DNA of 64,000 nt, taken from assembly GCF_900090245.1 (NCBI RefSeq), contig NZ_FMDN01000004.1, positions 80,169-144,168 on the forward strand, given 5' to 3'. Below the pieces are notes generated by a model that was given only the letters and a program-made list of their open reading frames with translations, was not told where the DNA came from and made no database searches. This document shows positions 9,117 through 17,563 of the stretch, one piece after another (positions within the stretch are counted from its first letter, which is position 1; each line of letters starts with the position of its first letter). The stretch comes from Micromonospora halophytica. Lineage in GTDB: Bacteria > Actinomycetota > Actinomycetes > Mycobacteriales > Micromonosporaceae. The position numbers were made by a program, and so were the translations under genes.

Positions 9117-9195
9117 ACCGTACGACCACCGCTGGCGGCTGCTGGCGAACGGAGCCGCCGTCACCCGGCGGCGAAGCCGTACGCGCCATGCCCGC

Positions 9196-9507
9196 CTACG
9201 GGGCCGTCGTCCCGCTGTGTTCGCCCCTGCTGCCGCCGGCCACCGATCGTCTCACCCGCACGGCGGTCCCGGTGGTCGGCGTGGGGCCCGCGAGCCCTGC
9301 CCAGAGGAGCTGGCGCAGCAGGATGACGGCTCCGGCGCTCGCCAGGGCGCTCCAGCCCTGCCCGACGGTGAGCCGGAGCAGACCGGCGGCGACGAGCAGG
9401 TCCAGCAACACCCGCAGCGCGGTACGCCAGGAGCGGGCGGTGACCAGCACCACCGCGCCGCAGCACAGCGCCAGCGCGGTCACCGTGGTGGCGAGCTGCT
9501 GCCTCAC
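9196..9507 (-). CDS. Small integral membrane protein
   Basis: 103 residues. Three hydrophobic segments are visible (about 6-24, 31-50 and 55-70), followed by a basic, Gly-rich cytoplasmic-looking tail. Its ATG overlaps the stop of the upstream DUF1622 gene by 4 bp (ATGA), so it is translationally coupled and probably works with it. I do not recognise a named family. Confidence 0.7.
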   Translation of the reverse strand: MRQQLATTVTALALCCGAVVLVTARSWRTALRVLLDLLVAAGLLRLTVGQGWSALASAGAVILLRQLLWAGLAGPTPTTGTAVRVRRSVAGGSRGEHSGTTAP

Positions 9508-9878
9508 CTGCCCGACCCCGCTTCCGTGCGGCTCTCGCCGACCTGCTGCTGCTCCTGGGCGATCTCCCGGCGCAGGAAGAAGTTCAGCGCGGTCCGGATG
9601 GTGGCGATGGCGGCCAGCTGACCGATCTGGTCGAAGGTCGGCGACACGGCGGTCCGCAGGATGTCCGCGGCGAGCTGGAACTCCAGCCCGAGGGTGAGGA
9701 AGCGGCCCAACGACAGCCGGATCGGGGTGAAGACGGCGGCGCTGCGGTGTCGCAGCCCTTCGACCACGAACCGCAGCGCCGCCCAGAGGGCGCCGACGAA
9801 GATCACCACCGCTCCGGCGATCTCGACCACGACGACCGCGATCTGATCGCCGACGCGGAGGATCTCCTCGAGACTCAC
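9504..9878 (-). CDS. DUF1622-family membrane protein
   Basis: 124 residues from GTG at 9878. The N-terminal sequence EEILRVGDQIAVVVVEIAG leads into a hydrophobic helix, followed by SLGRFLTLGLEFQLAADILRT and a last segment ending NFFLRREI, matching DUF1622 as I know it: three predicted helices and a conserved LEFQLAADI block. Function is unknown. It is the first gene of a two-gene operon with the small membrane protein downstream. No clear Shine-Dalgarno precedes the start. Confidence 0.8.
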   Translation of the reverse strand: MSLEEILRVGDQIAVVVVEIAGAVVIFVGALWAALRFVVEGLRHRSAAVFTPIRLSLGRFLTLGLEFQLAADILRTAVSPTFDQIGQLAAIATIRTALNFFLRREIAQEQQQVGESRTEAGSGR

Positions 9879-9917
9879 CCGGGGGCGTTACCCGCCCCCG
9901 ACCCGGCTAGTCGGCCG

Positions 9918-10502
9918 CTAGAGCTGGTCCACCGCCTCGAGGATCAGCCAGAGACCGCAGATGGCGAAGAGCACTGCCGCGCCGTACCGGATGGTCTTCT
10001 CCGGCAGGTGCCGGCCCAGCATCCGGCCGACCAGGATCGCGAGCGCGTCCGCGGCCACCATCCCCAGCGTGGAGCCCAGCCAGGTGCCGAACCAGCCGTA
10101 CTTGGTGGCCAACGTGATGGTGGCGAGCATGGTCTTGTCGCCCAGCTCGGCGAGGAAGAACGCTACGCCGACCGCGAGGACGGCCGACTTGCCGCCCTTC
10201 TCCGCCTTACGCTTCTCCTCCTCGGTGAGCCGGTCGCCACGCAGGGTCCAGACGCCGAAGCCGAGGAACGCCAGACCGCCGATCAGCGTGATCCATCCGG
10301 TGGGCAGGGCCGCGTTGAGGCCCGCGCCGATCGCCACCGAGGCCAGGTGCACGATCGCGGTGGCGACGGTGATGCCGATCAGCACCGGGACCGGCTTGAA
10401 GCGGGTGGCGAAGCTGAGGGCCATCAGCTGGGACTTGTCCCCCAACTCGGCGACGAAGATGACGCCGAAGCTGATCACCAGCGCGGCAAGAAATCCGTCC
10501 AT
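9918..10502 (-). CDS. GDT1/TMEM165 (UPF0016) family cation exporter, probably Mn2+
   Basis: 194 residues from ATG at 10502, preferred over a longer frame because GGAAGG lies 5 nt upstream. It carries the family's two signature motifs, AELGDKSQLM near the N terminus and AELGDKTMLA past the middle, each starting a three-helix repeat; six to seven membrane helices in all. The acidic residues of these motifs bind the transported cation. Bacterial members export Mn2+ (MneA/MntX-type), while eukaryotic ones carry Ca2+/Mn2+. A yybP-ykoY riboswitch directly upstream independently supports manganese. Expected role: efflux of excess Mn2+ across the cytoplasmic membrane. Confidence 0.92.
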   Translation of the reverse strand: MDGFLAALVISFGVIFVAELGDKSQLMALSFATRFKPVPVLIGITVATAIVHLASVAIGAGLNAALPTGWITLIGGLAFLGFGVWTLRGDRLTEEEKRKAEKGGKSAVLAVGVAFFLAELGDKTMLATITLATKYGWFGTWLGSTLGMVAADALAILVGRMLGRHLPEKTIRYGAAVLFAICGLWLILEAVDQL

Positions 10503-10570
10503 GAGAACCTTCCCGATCATGCCGGGAGGAGGTACAGGGGCGCCCTCGACCCGGCTGTGACAGCCTGAGT

Positions 10571-10665
10571 CGAAGGTCTCGCCCGCCCCGTCGGAACGGG
10601 GCCGCGTGGCCGGATGCGGAACGCACCAGTGTGTCGACCACGACATTGGGGGCTACTCCCCTTCG
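10571..10665 (-). ncRNA. yybP-ykoY manganese riboswitch
   Basis: Read on the minus strand, the region starts CGAAGGGGAGTAGC (10665-10652) and ends GGCGAGACCTTCG (10583-10571). These are the two conserved blocks of the yybP-ykoY aptamer (GGGGAGUAGC and GCRAGACC), closed by a CGAAGG/CCTTCG P1 stem. The interior contains further GC-rich stems. It ends about 70 nt before the exporter start, leaving room for an expression platform. Known biology: Mn2+ binding turns on efflux genes. A covariance search with the Rfam yybP-ykoY model would settle it. Confidence 0.85.
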
Positions 10666-10769
10666 CGCCCCCACCCTAGCCCACCGCACCCGCCCCCCAC
10701 CTGCGCGGGTAGCCACCACCACCCGCCCGACGCCGGGCCGGGCCGTCCCCGCCGGTCCTCCACGGCAAC

Positions 10770-10799
10770 CCCACCCGCCGGGCGCGACCGGCGGGTGGG
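10770..10799. terminator. 12-bp hairpin between egtD and the riboswitch
   Basis: CCCACCCGCCGG at 10770-10781 pairs perfectly with 10788-10799 across a 6-nt loop. Position fits a boundary structure between the ergothioneine operon end and the Mn exporter transcript; it could also act as insulation against read-through. Confidence 0.5.
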
Positions 10800-10818
10800 C
10801 GTCGATGTCCGGACCGCA

Positions 10819-10847
10819 CGTCCCGATCACCGGTGACCGGCGGGACG
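10819..10847 (-). terminator. Putative terminator of the egt operon
   Basis: CGTCCCG (10819-10825) pairs with CGGGACG (10841-10847); the loop holds the palindrome TCACCGGTGA. It lies 17 nt past the egtD stop. The stem is shorter than others in the window, so confidence is moderate. Confidence 0.45.
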
Positions 10848-10863
10848 GGTGGATGGGGCCGGG

Positions 10864-11829
10864 TCAGTCGGCGCGGGCGAGGGTGACGCCGAAGAGGCCA
10901 TCCGGGTCGGTCCAGAACCGCTCGCCGGTGAAGCCGGCCGCCGCCAGCTCCGCCGCGATCCCCTCCGGGCGGAACTTCGCCGAGATCTCCGTCCGCAGCT
11001 CCTCGCCGGCGGCGAAGTCGACGTCCAGGTCGAGCACCCGGACCCGCATCGGGCGCTGCGCGCGCAGCCGCATCTCGATCCACTCCCGCTCGGCGTCCCA
11101 GAGCGCCACATGGGTGAACGCCTCGGGCTCGAAGTCCGCGCCCAACTCCCGGTTGACCACCCGCAGCACGTTGCGGTTGAACTCCGCGGTCACCCCGGCG
11201 GCGTCGTCGTACGCGGGCACCACCACACCCGGGTCCTTGACCAGGTCGGTGCCGATGAGCAGCCGGTCCCCCGCCTCCAGGGCGTCGCGCATGGCGCGCA
11301 GGAAGCCAGCCCGCTCGGCCGGCATCAGGTTGCCGATGGTGCCGCCGAGGAAGACCACCAGCCGCCGCCCACCGGTCGGAAGACGGTCCAGCTGCCGGGT
11401 GAAGTCGCCGACGATGCCGCGTACCCGCAGGCCCGGGTAGTCCTGCGCGATCTGCTCGGTGGACTGGCGCAGCGCGCTCACCGACACGTCCAGCGGCACG
11501 AAGGTGCCCAGCCCGCCGCGCCGGGTGAACGCGTCCAGCAGCAGCCGGGTCTTCTCCGACGACCCCGAGCCCAGCTCGATCAGGGTCTTCGCGCCGGTCA
11601 GCTCGGCGATGTCGGCGGCCCGCTCGGCCAGCACCGCGCGCTCGGCCCGGGTCGGGTAGTACTCCGGCAGCCGGGTGATCTCCTCGAACAGCTCACTGCC
11701 CCGGGCGTCGTAGAACCACTTCGGTGGCAGCCACTTGGCGTCGGCGGTCAGCCCGACGCGTACGTCCTCGCGCAGACTGCGGCCGAGGTCCTGCTCCTCA
11801 AGATAGATCTCCAGTGGCTCCGCGCTCAT
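10864..11829 (-). CDS. egtD: L-histidine N-alpha-methyltransferase EgtD
   Basis: 321 residues from ATG at 11829, with AGGGA 6 nt upstream. EgtD trimethylates histidine to hercynine using three S-adenosylmethionine molecules, the first committed step of ergothioneine synthesis. The SAM-binding motif is LIELGSGSSEKTRLLLDA. The family N terminus PPKWFYDARGSELFEEIT and the substrate region LVVFLGGTIGNLMP are present. Length matches the family (about 320). It is the last gene of egtA-B-C-D, 59 nt behind egtC, cytosolic. The set of neighbours makes the call secure. Confidence 0.96.
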   Translation of the reverse strand: MSAEPLEIYLEEQDLGRSLREDVRVGLTADAKWLPPKWFYDARGSELFEEITRLPEYYPTRAERAVLAERAADIAELTGAKTLIELGSGSSEKTRLLLDAFTRRGGLGTFVPLDVSVSALRQSTEQIAQDYPGLRVRGIVGDFTRQLDRLPTGGRRLVVFLGGTIGNLMPAERAGFLRAMRDALEAGDRLLIGTDLVKDPGVVVPAYDDAAGVTAEFNRNVLRVVNRELGADFEPEAFTHVALWDAEREWIEMRLRAQRPMRVRVLDLDVDFAAGEELRTEISAKFRPEGIAAELAAAGFTGERFWTDPDGLFGVTLARAD

Positions 11830-11888
11830 GAGCTGTCCCTTTCGTTGGGCGAGATGTCCCTGTCTCCAGCTGCGAAACTCCTGTGGCG

Positions 11889-12635
11889 TCAGGCGCCTGC
11901 CAGAGCGCGCGTACGCACCGAGGTCGAGGTAGCCACCACCAGCTGCCCGGCCGGCACCGGCCGCCAGCCCGGGTCGTCGTCGTGCGGCTCGGAGGCCAGC
12001 AGCACCGCCTCCGGCGTGGCGCGTACCGACAGGGCGTGCCCGGCCGCGCTGGCCACCACCGTCCGCCCGTCGGTGAGCAGCAGGTTCAGCCGCGACCCGG
12101 GGGCGGCCTTCTCGACCTCGCCGACCGTGGCGGCGACCGCCTCGGCCGGGTCCACGCCGGAGCGCAGCCGGTGCCGGAGCAACGCCCAGAGCAGGGCGGA
12201 GTCGGTCGGGGCGTCCAGGGTCAGCAGGTCACGCACCGGCAGGGCGGCGGCGAGCGACACCACCGAGTCCGGCCAGCCCCGCACCACCCCGTTGTGGCTG
12301 AACAGCCAGCGCCCCTCGGCGAAGGGCGCCGCCGCGGACTCCTGCACCGGCATGCCGTCGGTGGCCGAGCGCACGGCAGCCAGCACCGCGCCGGCCGTGG
12401 TGACCTCCGCCAGGCCCGGCAACGTGACGTCGCCCCAGATCGGCTGGGCCCGCCGGTACCGCACCGGCTCGCCGTCGCCCGGGTACCAGCCGACGCCGAA
12501 GCCGTCCGCGTTGACCGTCCCGCCGCCGCGCATGTCCCGTGGCGCCCACGACTGCCGCACCAGCGAGTACGGCGGGTCGAACAGCAGCGAGCGCAGGCTG
12601 ACCGGCGGCCCCAGGTAGGCCAGATGTCGACACAT
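11889..12635 (-). CDS. egtC: Gamma-glutamyl-hercynylcysteine sulfoxide hydrolase EgtC
   Basis: 248 residues from ATG at 12635. The start is fixed by chemistry: the protein begins MCRHLAYLG, and Cys2 becomes the N-terminal nucleophile of a class II glutamine amidotransferase fold. EgtC removes glutamate from gamma-glutamyl-hercynylcysteine sulfoxide. Family motifs GGTVNADGFGVGWY and FSHNGVVRGW are present. It lies 16 nt behind egtB and precedes egtD, so it is part of the operon. Length and motifs match mycobacterial EgtC. Confidence 0.95.
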   Translation of the reverse strand: MCRHLAYLGPPVSLRSLLFDPPYSLVRQSWAPRDMRGGGTVNADGFGVGWYPGDGEPVRYRRAQPIWGDVTLPGLAEVTTAGAVLAAVRSATDGMPVQESAAAPFAEGRWLFSHNGVVRGWPDSVVSLAAALPVRDLLTLDAPTDSALLWALLRHRLRSGVDPAEAVAATVGEVEKAAPGSRLNLLLTDGRTVVASAAGHALSVRATPEAVLLASEPHDDDPGWRPVPAGQLVVATSTSVRTRALAGA

Positions 12636-12651
12636 CAGCGGGTACGCCCCG

Positions 12652-13989
12652 TCACCCGTGCGCCTCCTCGTCTCGCGCGTCGCGGGCGCAGCGGAAGCCG
12701 CTGAAGATCTGCCGCCGGATCGGGTAGTCCCAGTTGCGGAAGGTGCCCCGGCAGGCTGCCCGGTCGGTGCCGAACGAGCCACCGCGCAGCACCCGGTAGT
12801 CGTCACCGAAGAAGACCTCGGAGTACTCCCGGTAGGGGAAGGCGGTGAAGCCGGGGTGGCCGCGGAAGGTGGTCGAGGTCCACTCCCACACGTCGCCGAT
12901 CAACTGGTGCACCCCGAGCGGGGAGGCGCCGGCCGGATACGCCCCCACCGGGGCCGGCCGCAGGTGGCGCTGCCCCAGGTTGGCGTGGTCGCCGGTCGGG
13001 TCCTCGTCGCCCCACGGGTACCGGCGGGAGCGACCGGTGGCCGGGTCCCAGCGGGCCGCCTTCTCCCACTCGGCCTCGGTGGGCAACCGCCGGCCCGCCC
13101 AGGTGGCGAAGGCCTCCGCCTCGTACCAGCAGACGTGCACCACCGGCTCGTCGTCGCGGACCGGCGACCACCGGCCGAAGCGCCGGTACGCCCAACCGTC
13201 GCCGTCGCGCCGCCAGTGCAGGGGCGCGGTCAGCCCCGCCTCCCGGCGGTGACGCCAGCCGGCCTCGCTCCACCAGCGGGGGTCGTCGTACCCGCCGTCG
13301 GCGATGAACTCGCGGTAGCGGCCGTTGGTGACCGGGGCGGCGTCGATGACGTACGCGGGCAGCTCGACGGTGTGCGCGGGGCGCTCGTTGTCCAGCGCCC
13401 ACGGGTCGGTGGAGGTGCCCATGGTGAACGGGCCGGCCGGCACCAGCACCTCGCCGCCGACACGGGCCCGCGGCTCGGGCGGCGGGGGCGCGTCCAGCAC
13501 CGCCGGCCCGGAGCGCAGCTGGTGGGTGGCGAGCATCGTCTCGTCGTGCTGCTGCTCGTGTTGCACGATCATGCCGAAGGCGAACCCGTCGGCGACCAGC
13601 GGCCGGTCGGTGAAACGGATCCCGTCCAGCAGGTCGTAGACCTTGTCCCGGACCGTCGACACGTACGTGCGCGCCTCGGCCGGCGGCAGCAGCGGCAGTG
13701 CCGGCCGATCCTTGCGGGGCTGCTTGAACGCGTCGTACAGGTCGTCGATGTCCCGCCGGACGGGCTCCCGGCCCCCGACGTCCCGCACCAGCCAGAGCTC
13801 CTCCTGGTTGCCCACGTGGGCCAGGTCCCAGACCAGGGGGGACATCAGCGGCGAGTGCTGGCGCATCAGGTCGCCGTCGTCGACCGCCTCGGTGAGCGAA
13901 ACGGTGCGGGCGCGGGTACGCTCCAGCTCCGCCGCGATCCGGCTGCGCAGCCGTTCCGTCTCCGTGCCCGGCTCCTCGGTCGTGGTCAC
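12652..13989 (-). CDS. egtB: Hercynine oxygenase EgtB
   Basis: 445 residues from GTG at 13989, which overlaps the egtA stop as GTGA. EgtB is a non-haem iron enzyme that uses O2 to join gamma-glutamylcysteine to hercynine as a sulfoxide. The N-terminal DinB-like domain supplies the iron ligands: H58 in DLAHVGNQE, and H144 and H148 in QHEQQHDE. The C-terminal formylglycine-generating-enzyme-like domain includes RLPTEAEWEKAARWDP and VLRGGSFGTD and ends GFRCARD. The gamma-glutamylcysteine-using type fits the presence of egtA and egtC. Confidence 0.95.
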   Translation of the reverse strand: MTTTEEPGTETERLRSRIAAELERTRARTVSLTEAVDDGDLMRQHSPLMSPLVWDLAHVGNQEELWLVRDVGGREPVRRDIDDLYDAFKQPRKDRPALPLLPPAEARTYVSTVRDKVYDLLDGIRFTDRPLVADGFAFGMIVQHEQQHDETMLATHQLRSGPAVLDAPPPPEPRARVGGEVLVPAGPFTMGTSTDPWALDNERPAHTVELPAYVIDAAPVTNGRYREFIADGGYDDPRWWSEAGWRHRREAGLTAPLHWRRDGDGWAYRRFGRWSPVRDDEPVVHVCWYEAEAFATWAGRRLPTEAEWEKAARWDPATGRSRRYPWGDEDPTGDHANLGQRHLRPAPVGAYPAGASPLGVHQLIGDVWEWTSTTFRGHPGFTAFPYREYSEVFFGDDYRVLRGGSFGTDRAACRGTFRNWDYPIRRQIFSGFRCARDARDEEAHG

Positions 13990-15221
13990 CGGTGCCCCCT
14001 CTCCGCGGCGGCGCGTCGCCGCCGGATCCCTCGAATCGTCTCCGTGTGGGTCTGTGCCGGCAGGTCCAGCCCGGAAAGCGCCTCCGCCGCCAGGTCGAGC
14101 AGGGCGGTGGCCGCCCGCGCCAGCGACGGGTCGGCCAGGCCGCGCCGGGCGGCGGCGTGCCAGCGGTCGGCCACCGGCACGGCGATCTCCCGGGCCGCGC
14201 GGGTGGTGTCGTCGCGGGCCAGCAGGGCGGTCAGCACGGCCAGCGGGACCGTCCATCCCGCGCCGGGCTGGGCGTCCAGGTAGCGCACCTCCAGGTAGCC
14301 GCGCGGCCGTACCGGTGGGAAGAGGGTGCTGACGTGGTACTCCAGGTCGTCGGTCGTGGGCGGTCGGGGCAACGCCCCGTCGAGCCAGTCGGCGAAGGTC
14401 ACCCCGGGAGGTGGCGTCCAGTCCGGGCCGTCGTGCCGCAGGCAGAGCAGCGGGGCGGCGAGGACGTACCGGGTCCAGGCCGCGACCGGGTCCTCGTCTG
14501 ACCGGTACGGCGACCAGACCGGGCGGGTGCGGGCCGGGTCGATAGCCAGCCAGGCGGCCATCCGCGCGGAGGCCCAGCCGGTCGGGCGGCCGGCGTGCCG
14601 GTCGGCGGTGGCGAAGGCGGCCACCAGTGGCGGCCCGACCGCGTGCACGGTGGCCCACCGCTGCGCCAGGTCGGCCGGCTCCCCCGCGTCGAGGCAGACC
14701 TGCAGGCCGGCGGTGCTGTACATCATGGTGCGTCCGGCCGGGCCCCGGCTGTCGAAGACGCGGCGCATGGCGCGATAGCGGGGGGTCTCGACGACCGGCC
14801 GGGGCGCCCGGTGCGGGTCGATGCCGGTGCGGCCGAGGACCAGGCCGACCGGCGCCAGCAGCGCTTCCAACTCGGCGATGTCGGCCTCGGTGGCCAGGAT
14901 CAGCGCGGCGACCGACGGTCGGGGCGCGGTGGACACCTCCACCTGCCCGCCGGGCTCAACGGTCACGCTGCTGCCGTGCCGGAGCGGCAGGGCGGGGCTG
15001 GTGCTGTCCAGGGTCACGGGGCTGTGCCGCCCCAGCGCCGCCAGCAACCGCTCCCGGTCCACCGGTCGAGCGGGGTCGGCGGCGTCGTGCACGGTCCATT
15101 CCAGTTCGACGCCGGTGTGGACCGGAGGGCCGGTCTTGAAACAGATCCGGGCCAGGTGGGCCGCGGCGGACCCCGCCTCACGCAGCACTGTCGTCCGGTC
15201 CAACTCCGGCGACGTCACCAC
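13986..15221 (-). CDS. egtA: Glutamate-cysteine ligase EgtA
   Basis: 411 residues from GTG at 15221 (GTG at 15218 also possible), with GGAGGGGG 8 nt upstream. EgtA makes gamma-glutamylcysteine, the sulfur donor for EgtB. The GCS2-family pattern is clear: TGVELEWTV early, GQVEVSTAPRPSV, then GRPTGWASARMAAWLAID and the C-terminal RGYLEVRYLDAQPGAGW. It is the first gene of the operon; the stop overlaps egtB by 4 bp. The minus-strand DNA upstream to about 15380 has an AT-richer stretch (15340-15365) that may hold the operon promoter. Confidence 0.94.
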   Translation of the reverse strand: MVTSPELDRTTVLREAGSAAAHLARICFKTGPPVHTGVELEWTVHDAADPARPVDRERLLAALGRHSPVTLDSTSPALPLRHGSSVTVEPGGQVEVSTAPRPSVAALILATEADIAELEALLAPVGLVLGRTGIDPHRAPRPVVETPRYRAMRRVFDSRGPAGRTMMYSTAGLQVCLDAGEPADLAQRWATVHAVGPPLVAAFATADRHAGRPTGWASARMAAWLAIDPARTRPVWSPYRSDEDPVAAWTRYVLAAPLLCLRHDGPDWTPPPGVTFADWLDGALPRPPTTDDLEYHVSTLFPPVRPRGYLEVRYLDAQPGAGWTVPLAVLTALLARDDTTRAAREIAVPVADRWHAAARRGLADPSLARAATALLDLAAEALSGLDLPAQTHTETIRGIRRRRAAAERGHR

Positions 15222-15711
15222 GAGATGGTCCCCCTCCCGACGCTGGACTCCGGTTAACCGCCACCACGACCGCACCGACCGTCACCGGCCGGGTGCCCGT
15301 GACTCACACCATCTTCTGTCTAGCAGACGGATCGCGCCGACCGGACGGGGAAAAATTTCTGTGAAGTCTCTTCGACCGTCCCACGCGGCGTACCCGTCCT
15401 CGCCCGACAAGGGAAGTCGGTGCCCGGCGGGATCGGTGCGCGTCCTCCGGCGCACGAGGAGGCGACCGCCGGGCATCTGGCGCGGGAGGGCGGGGCGGCG
15501 GCCAGGCGCAGTGAGCGGGCGAGGGTCGGCGGTAGCGCCTCCGCCGGGGTGGCAGGGTCGCTCACCCGGCTGCCCGGACAGGAGCGGCCCGGAAATCATT
15601 TCGCCCGTGCATCGCCTCGTCCGATACGGTCACGGAACTGTTGTCACTACTGGGAGCCATAGGTTCGCGTGTGCGCCCCCGGCTGTTCCCAGGCTGAGAG
15701 TAGGTTCGTCG
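15222..15711. other. Divergent intergenic region, egt operon / VOC gene
   Basis: 490 bp without a gene I can support. The egtA side (15295-15365) is the AT-richest part and includes an AAAAATTT tract, a likely promoter. The VOC side ends with TAGGTT 5 nt before the ATG, resembling a leaderless -10 element. Two minus-strand frames of 80-105 codons cross the middle with high third-position GC, but neither keeps that bias to its end or resembles a known protein. Confidence 0.5.
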
Positions 15712-16092
15712 ATGGCGTGTCGTATCAGTGAGCTCGTGCTCGGTTGCCGCGACCCTGAGGTGCTGGCGCGGTTCTGGTGCGAGGTACTGGACTTCGTCGT
15801 GCTCGATCGCGAGGACGACGGCTCGGTGGAGATCGGGCCGCGCGAAGGGTTCGGTGGTCCGCAGCCGACGATCTTCCTCAGTCGCAGGGATGAGCCGGAG
15901 AAGGGGAAATCCCGGCTGCACATCGACGTCAACGCCACCGACCGCGATCAGGACGCCGAACTCGAACGCCTTCTGCGGCTCGGTGCGCGCCCGGCCGACA
16001 TCGGCCAGACAGGGCAGGAGCAGTGGCATGTCCTGGCCGACCTTGAAGGCAATGAGTTCTGCCTGCTCAAGGCTCGCCTCGACCCACTCTGA
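15712..16092 (+). CDS. VOC (glyoxalase/bleomycin-resistance fold) family protein
   Basis: 126 residues from ATG at 15712; the much longer open frame upstream lies antisense to egtA and is not credible. The single VOC module starts CRISELVLGCRDPEVLARFWCEVLDF and ends QEQWHVLADLEGNEFCLL, the metal-binding-type glyoxalase_6 pattern, with a histidine in RLHIDVNATD and a glutamate near the end. These proteins bind a divalent metal and a small electrophile or drug; the substrate is unknown. TAGGTT sits 5 nt before the start and there is no ribosome site, so the mRNA may be leaderless. Confidence 0.88.
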   Translation: MACRISELVLGCRDPEVLARFWCEVLDFVVLDREDDGSVEIGPREGFGGPQPTIFLSRRDEPEKGKSRLHIDVNATDRDQDAELERLLRLGARPADIGQTGQEQWHVLADLEGNEFCLLKARLDPL

Positions 16093-16164
16093 CGCGCATC
16101 GGTCACCGGAGACCTCGGGACCGCCCTGGCCTGGGGCTCCGGACCGCACTTCGAGAATGGGGCC

Positions 16165-16911
16165 CTAACCGTTCCGGCTCGGCCGCACCTCGGGCGTCGG
16201 GCGGGCCCGGGACGGCTCCGGGGAGACGGCGGCCGGCGACTGTTCGGGTACGAGGCCCTGGCAGTACGCGTCGACCCGCTCGGCCCCGCCTGCGGCGTCC
16301 ACCAGGTCGGCGTACGCCGGGGTGCGCAGCGCCTTCTCCCGCTGCGCCGCCGGCTTGGCCAGGTAGCCGCGGCACAGCCCGGTGAGCTGCGCGGTGCCCG
16401 CCGGCCCGCCGGGAGCACCGGGTCGGTCGGAGCCGGCTGCGGTGGAGGGCACCGGGCCCGGCGTGGCGGACGGGCCGCCGGAGGAGGTGCCGCCGGTGGG
16501 CGTGCCGGTCCGGTCCGGTGTGTCGTCGGCGGAGGTCGGGGCCGGGGCGGACGGCCGGGGAGGCCGCTCCGGCCCGGTGGGACGGTCGATGGTCACGGCG
16601 GCGAAGGCGACGCCGGCGGTGGCGGTGGCCGCGACGCCGGCGATCCAGGCGACGACACCGGTGGTGAGGCCGCGTCGCCGCCGGGGCGGGGCGACCGCGG
16701 CGGGCCCGGCGGCGCGGGCGGCCCGGAACGCGGCCACCGCTGCGTCCTCCCCGGCCAGTTCGCCGGGCCGGGTCGGGCCGGCCGCGGCGGAGAGCAGCCG
16801 GGCCAGCGGGTCGACGTCGCCGGACGCACCGGTGCGGGCCGCGTCGAGCAGCCGCTCGGACCGGGCCCGTTCGGCGGGGTGGTCCGCGCTGTCGGAGCGG
16901 CGGAAGTCCAT
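16165..16911 (-). CDS. Single-pass membrane protein paired with an ECF sigma factor
   Basis: 248 residues from ATG at 16911, 16 nt after the sigma factor stop, with GAGGGG upstream. The N-terminal 80 residues are cytoplasmic, Ala/Arg-rich and helical; a membrane helix spans about 82-106; a Pro/Thr/Gly-rich extracellular stalk leads to a C-terminal helical module (LCRGYLAKPAAQREKALRTPAYADLVDAAGG) with two cysteines. The arrangement (one helix, cytoplasmic N terminus, co-transcribed behind a sigma gene) is that of an anti-sigma regulator, but there is no HxxxCxxC zinc motif. An anti-sigma role is inference. Confidence 0.8.
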   Translation of the reverse strand: MDFRRSDSADHPAERARSERLLDAARTGASGDVDPLARLLSAAAGPTRPGELAGEDAAVAAFRAARAAGPAAVAPPRRRRGLTTGVVAWIAGVAATATAGVAFAAVTIDRPTGPERPPRPSAPAPTSADDTPDRTGTPTGGTSSGGPSATPGPVPSTAAGSDRPGAPGGPAGTAQLTGLCRGYLAKPAAQREKALRTPAYADLVDAAGGAERVDAYCQGLVPEQSPAAVSPEPSRARPTPEVRPSRNG

Positions 16912-16927
16912 CCAGTTTCCCCTCACG

Positions 16928-17563
16928 TCATCCGTCCGCCGGCTCGGCGCGGGAGGCGTCGGGAGCCTGCCGGCCACGTCGGGGCCGGGGTGCGACGGCG
17001 CGCTCCTCACCACCGGCCGACCGGGGCGAGCCCTGGCGTTCCAGCATTGCGGCCAGGCGGCGCAGCCCGCGGTGCGCGGCGGTGCGGACCGCGCCCGGCC
17101 GCTTGCCGAGGACCCGGCCGGCGGTCTCGGCGTCGAGGCCGATCACCGCCCGCAGCAGCACCGCTTCCGCCTCCCGTGGGGGCAGGGTGGCGATCAGCGC
17201 GAGCGCCGACTCGGTACCGATCGTCTCACCGGCCCGCTCCGCGGTGTCGGCGTCCCCGGCCAGCTCGCTCAACGCCTGCACGGGCACCGGCAGGGAGGGC
17301 CGACGGCGTTGCCGACGCAGGTGGTCCATCGCCCGGTTACGGGCGATGGTGACCGTCCAGGCGCGGAACTCCCCGCCGGTGAAGCTGGGCAGGTCCCGGG
17401 AGATCTGCAGCCAGGTCTCCGAAGCGACGTCCTCGGCGTCCGCGCCGACCAGGGCGGTCAGGTACCGCAACAGGCCAGGCTGGAGGTTGCGGTAGAGGAA
17501 GCGGAAGGCGTCCTCGTCGCCGGCCTGCGCCGCGGCCACGGCCTCGGTCAGCTCACCGGTCAT
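16928..17563 (-). CDS. ECF-type RNA polymerase sigma factor
   Basis: 211 residues from ATG at 17563. Sigma-70 region 2 covers about 10-85 (DAFRFLYRNLQPGLLRYL, DAEDVASETWLQI, FRAWTVTIARNRAMDHLRR). Region 4 covers about 120-175 (LIATLPPREAEAVLLRAVIG with helix-turn-helix GRVLGKRPGAVRTAAHRGL). A basic tail of about 35 residues extends past region 4, longer than the minimal ECF form. It directs RNA polymerase to an unknown regulon, probably under control of the membrane protein downstream. Start has only a weak GGCGGA upstream. Confidence 0.92.
   Translation of the reverse strand: MTGELTEAVAAAQAGDEDAFRFLYRNLQPGLLRYLTALVGADAEDVASETWLQISRDLPSFTGGEFRAWTVTIARNRAMDHLRRQRRRPSLPVPVQALSELAGDADTAERAGETIGTESALALIATLPPREAEAVLLRAVIGLDAETAGRVLGKRPGAVRTAAHRGLRRLAAMLERQGSPRSAGGEERAVAPRPRRGRQAPDASRAEPADG

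Noticed and set aside
15282..15599. Small minus-strand gene upstream of egtA
   Set aside because: No ribosome site, no family resemblance, and codon bias falls away in the 3' half.
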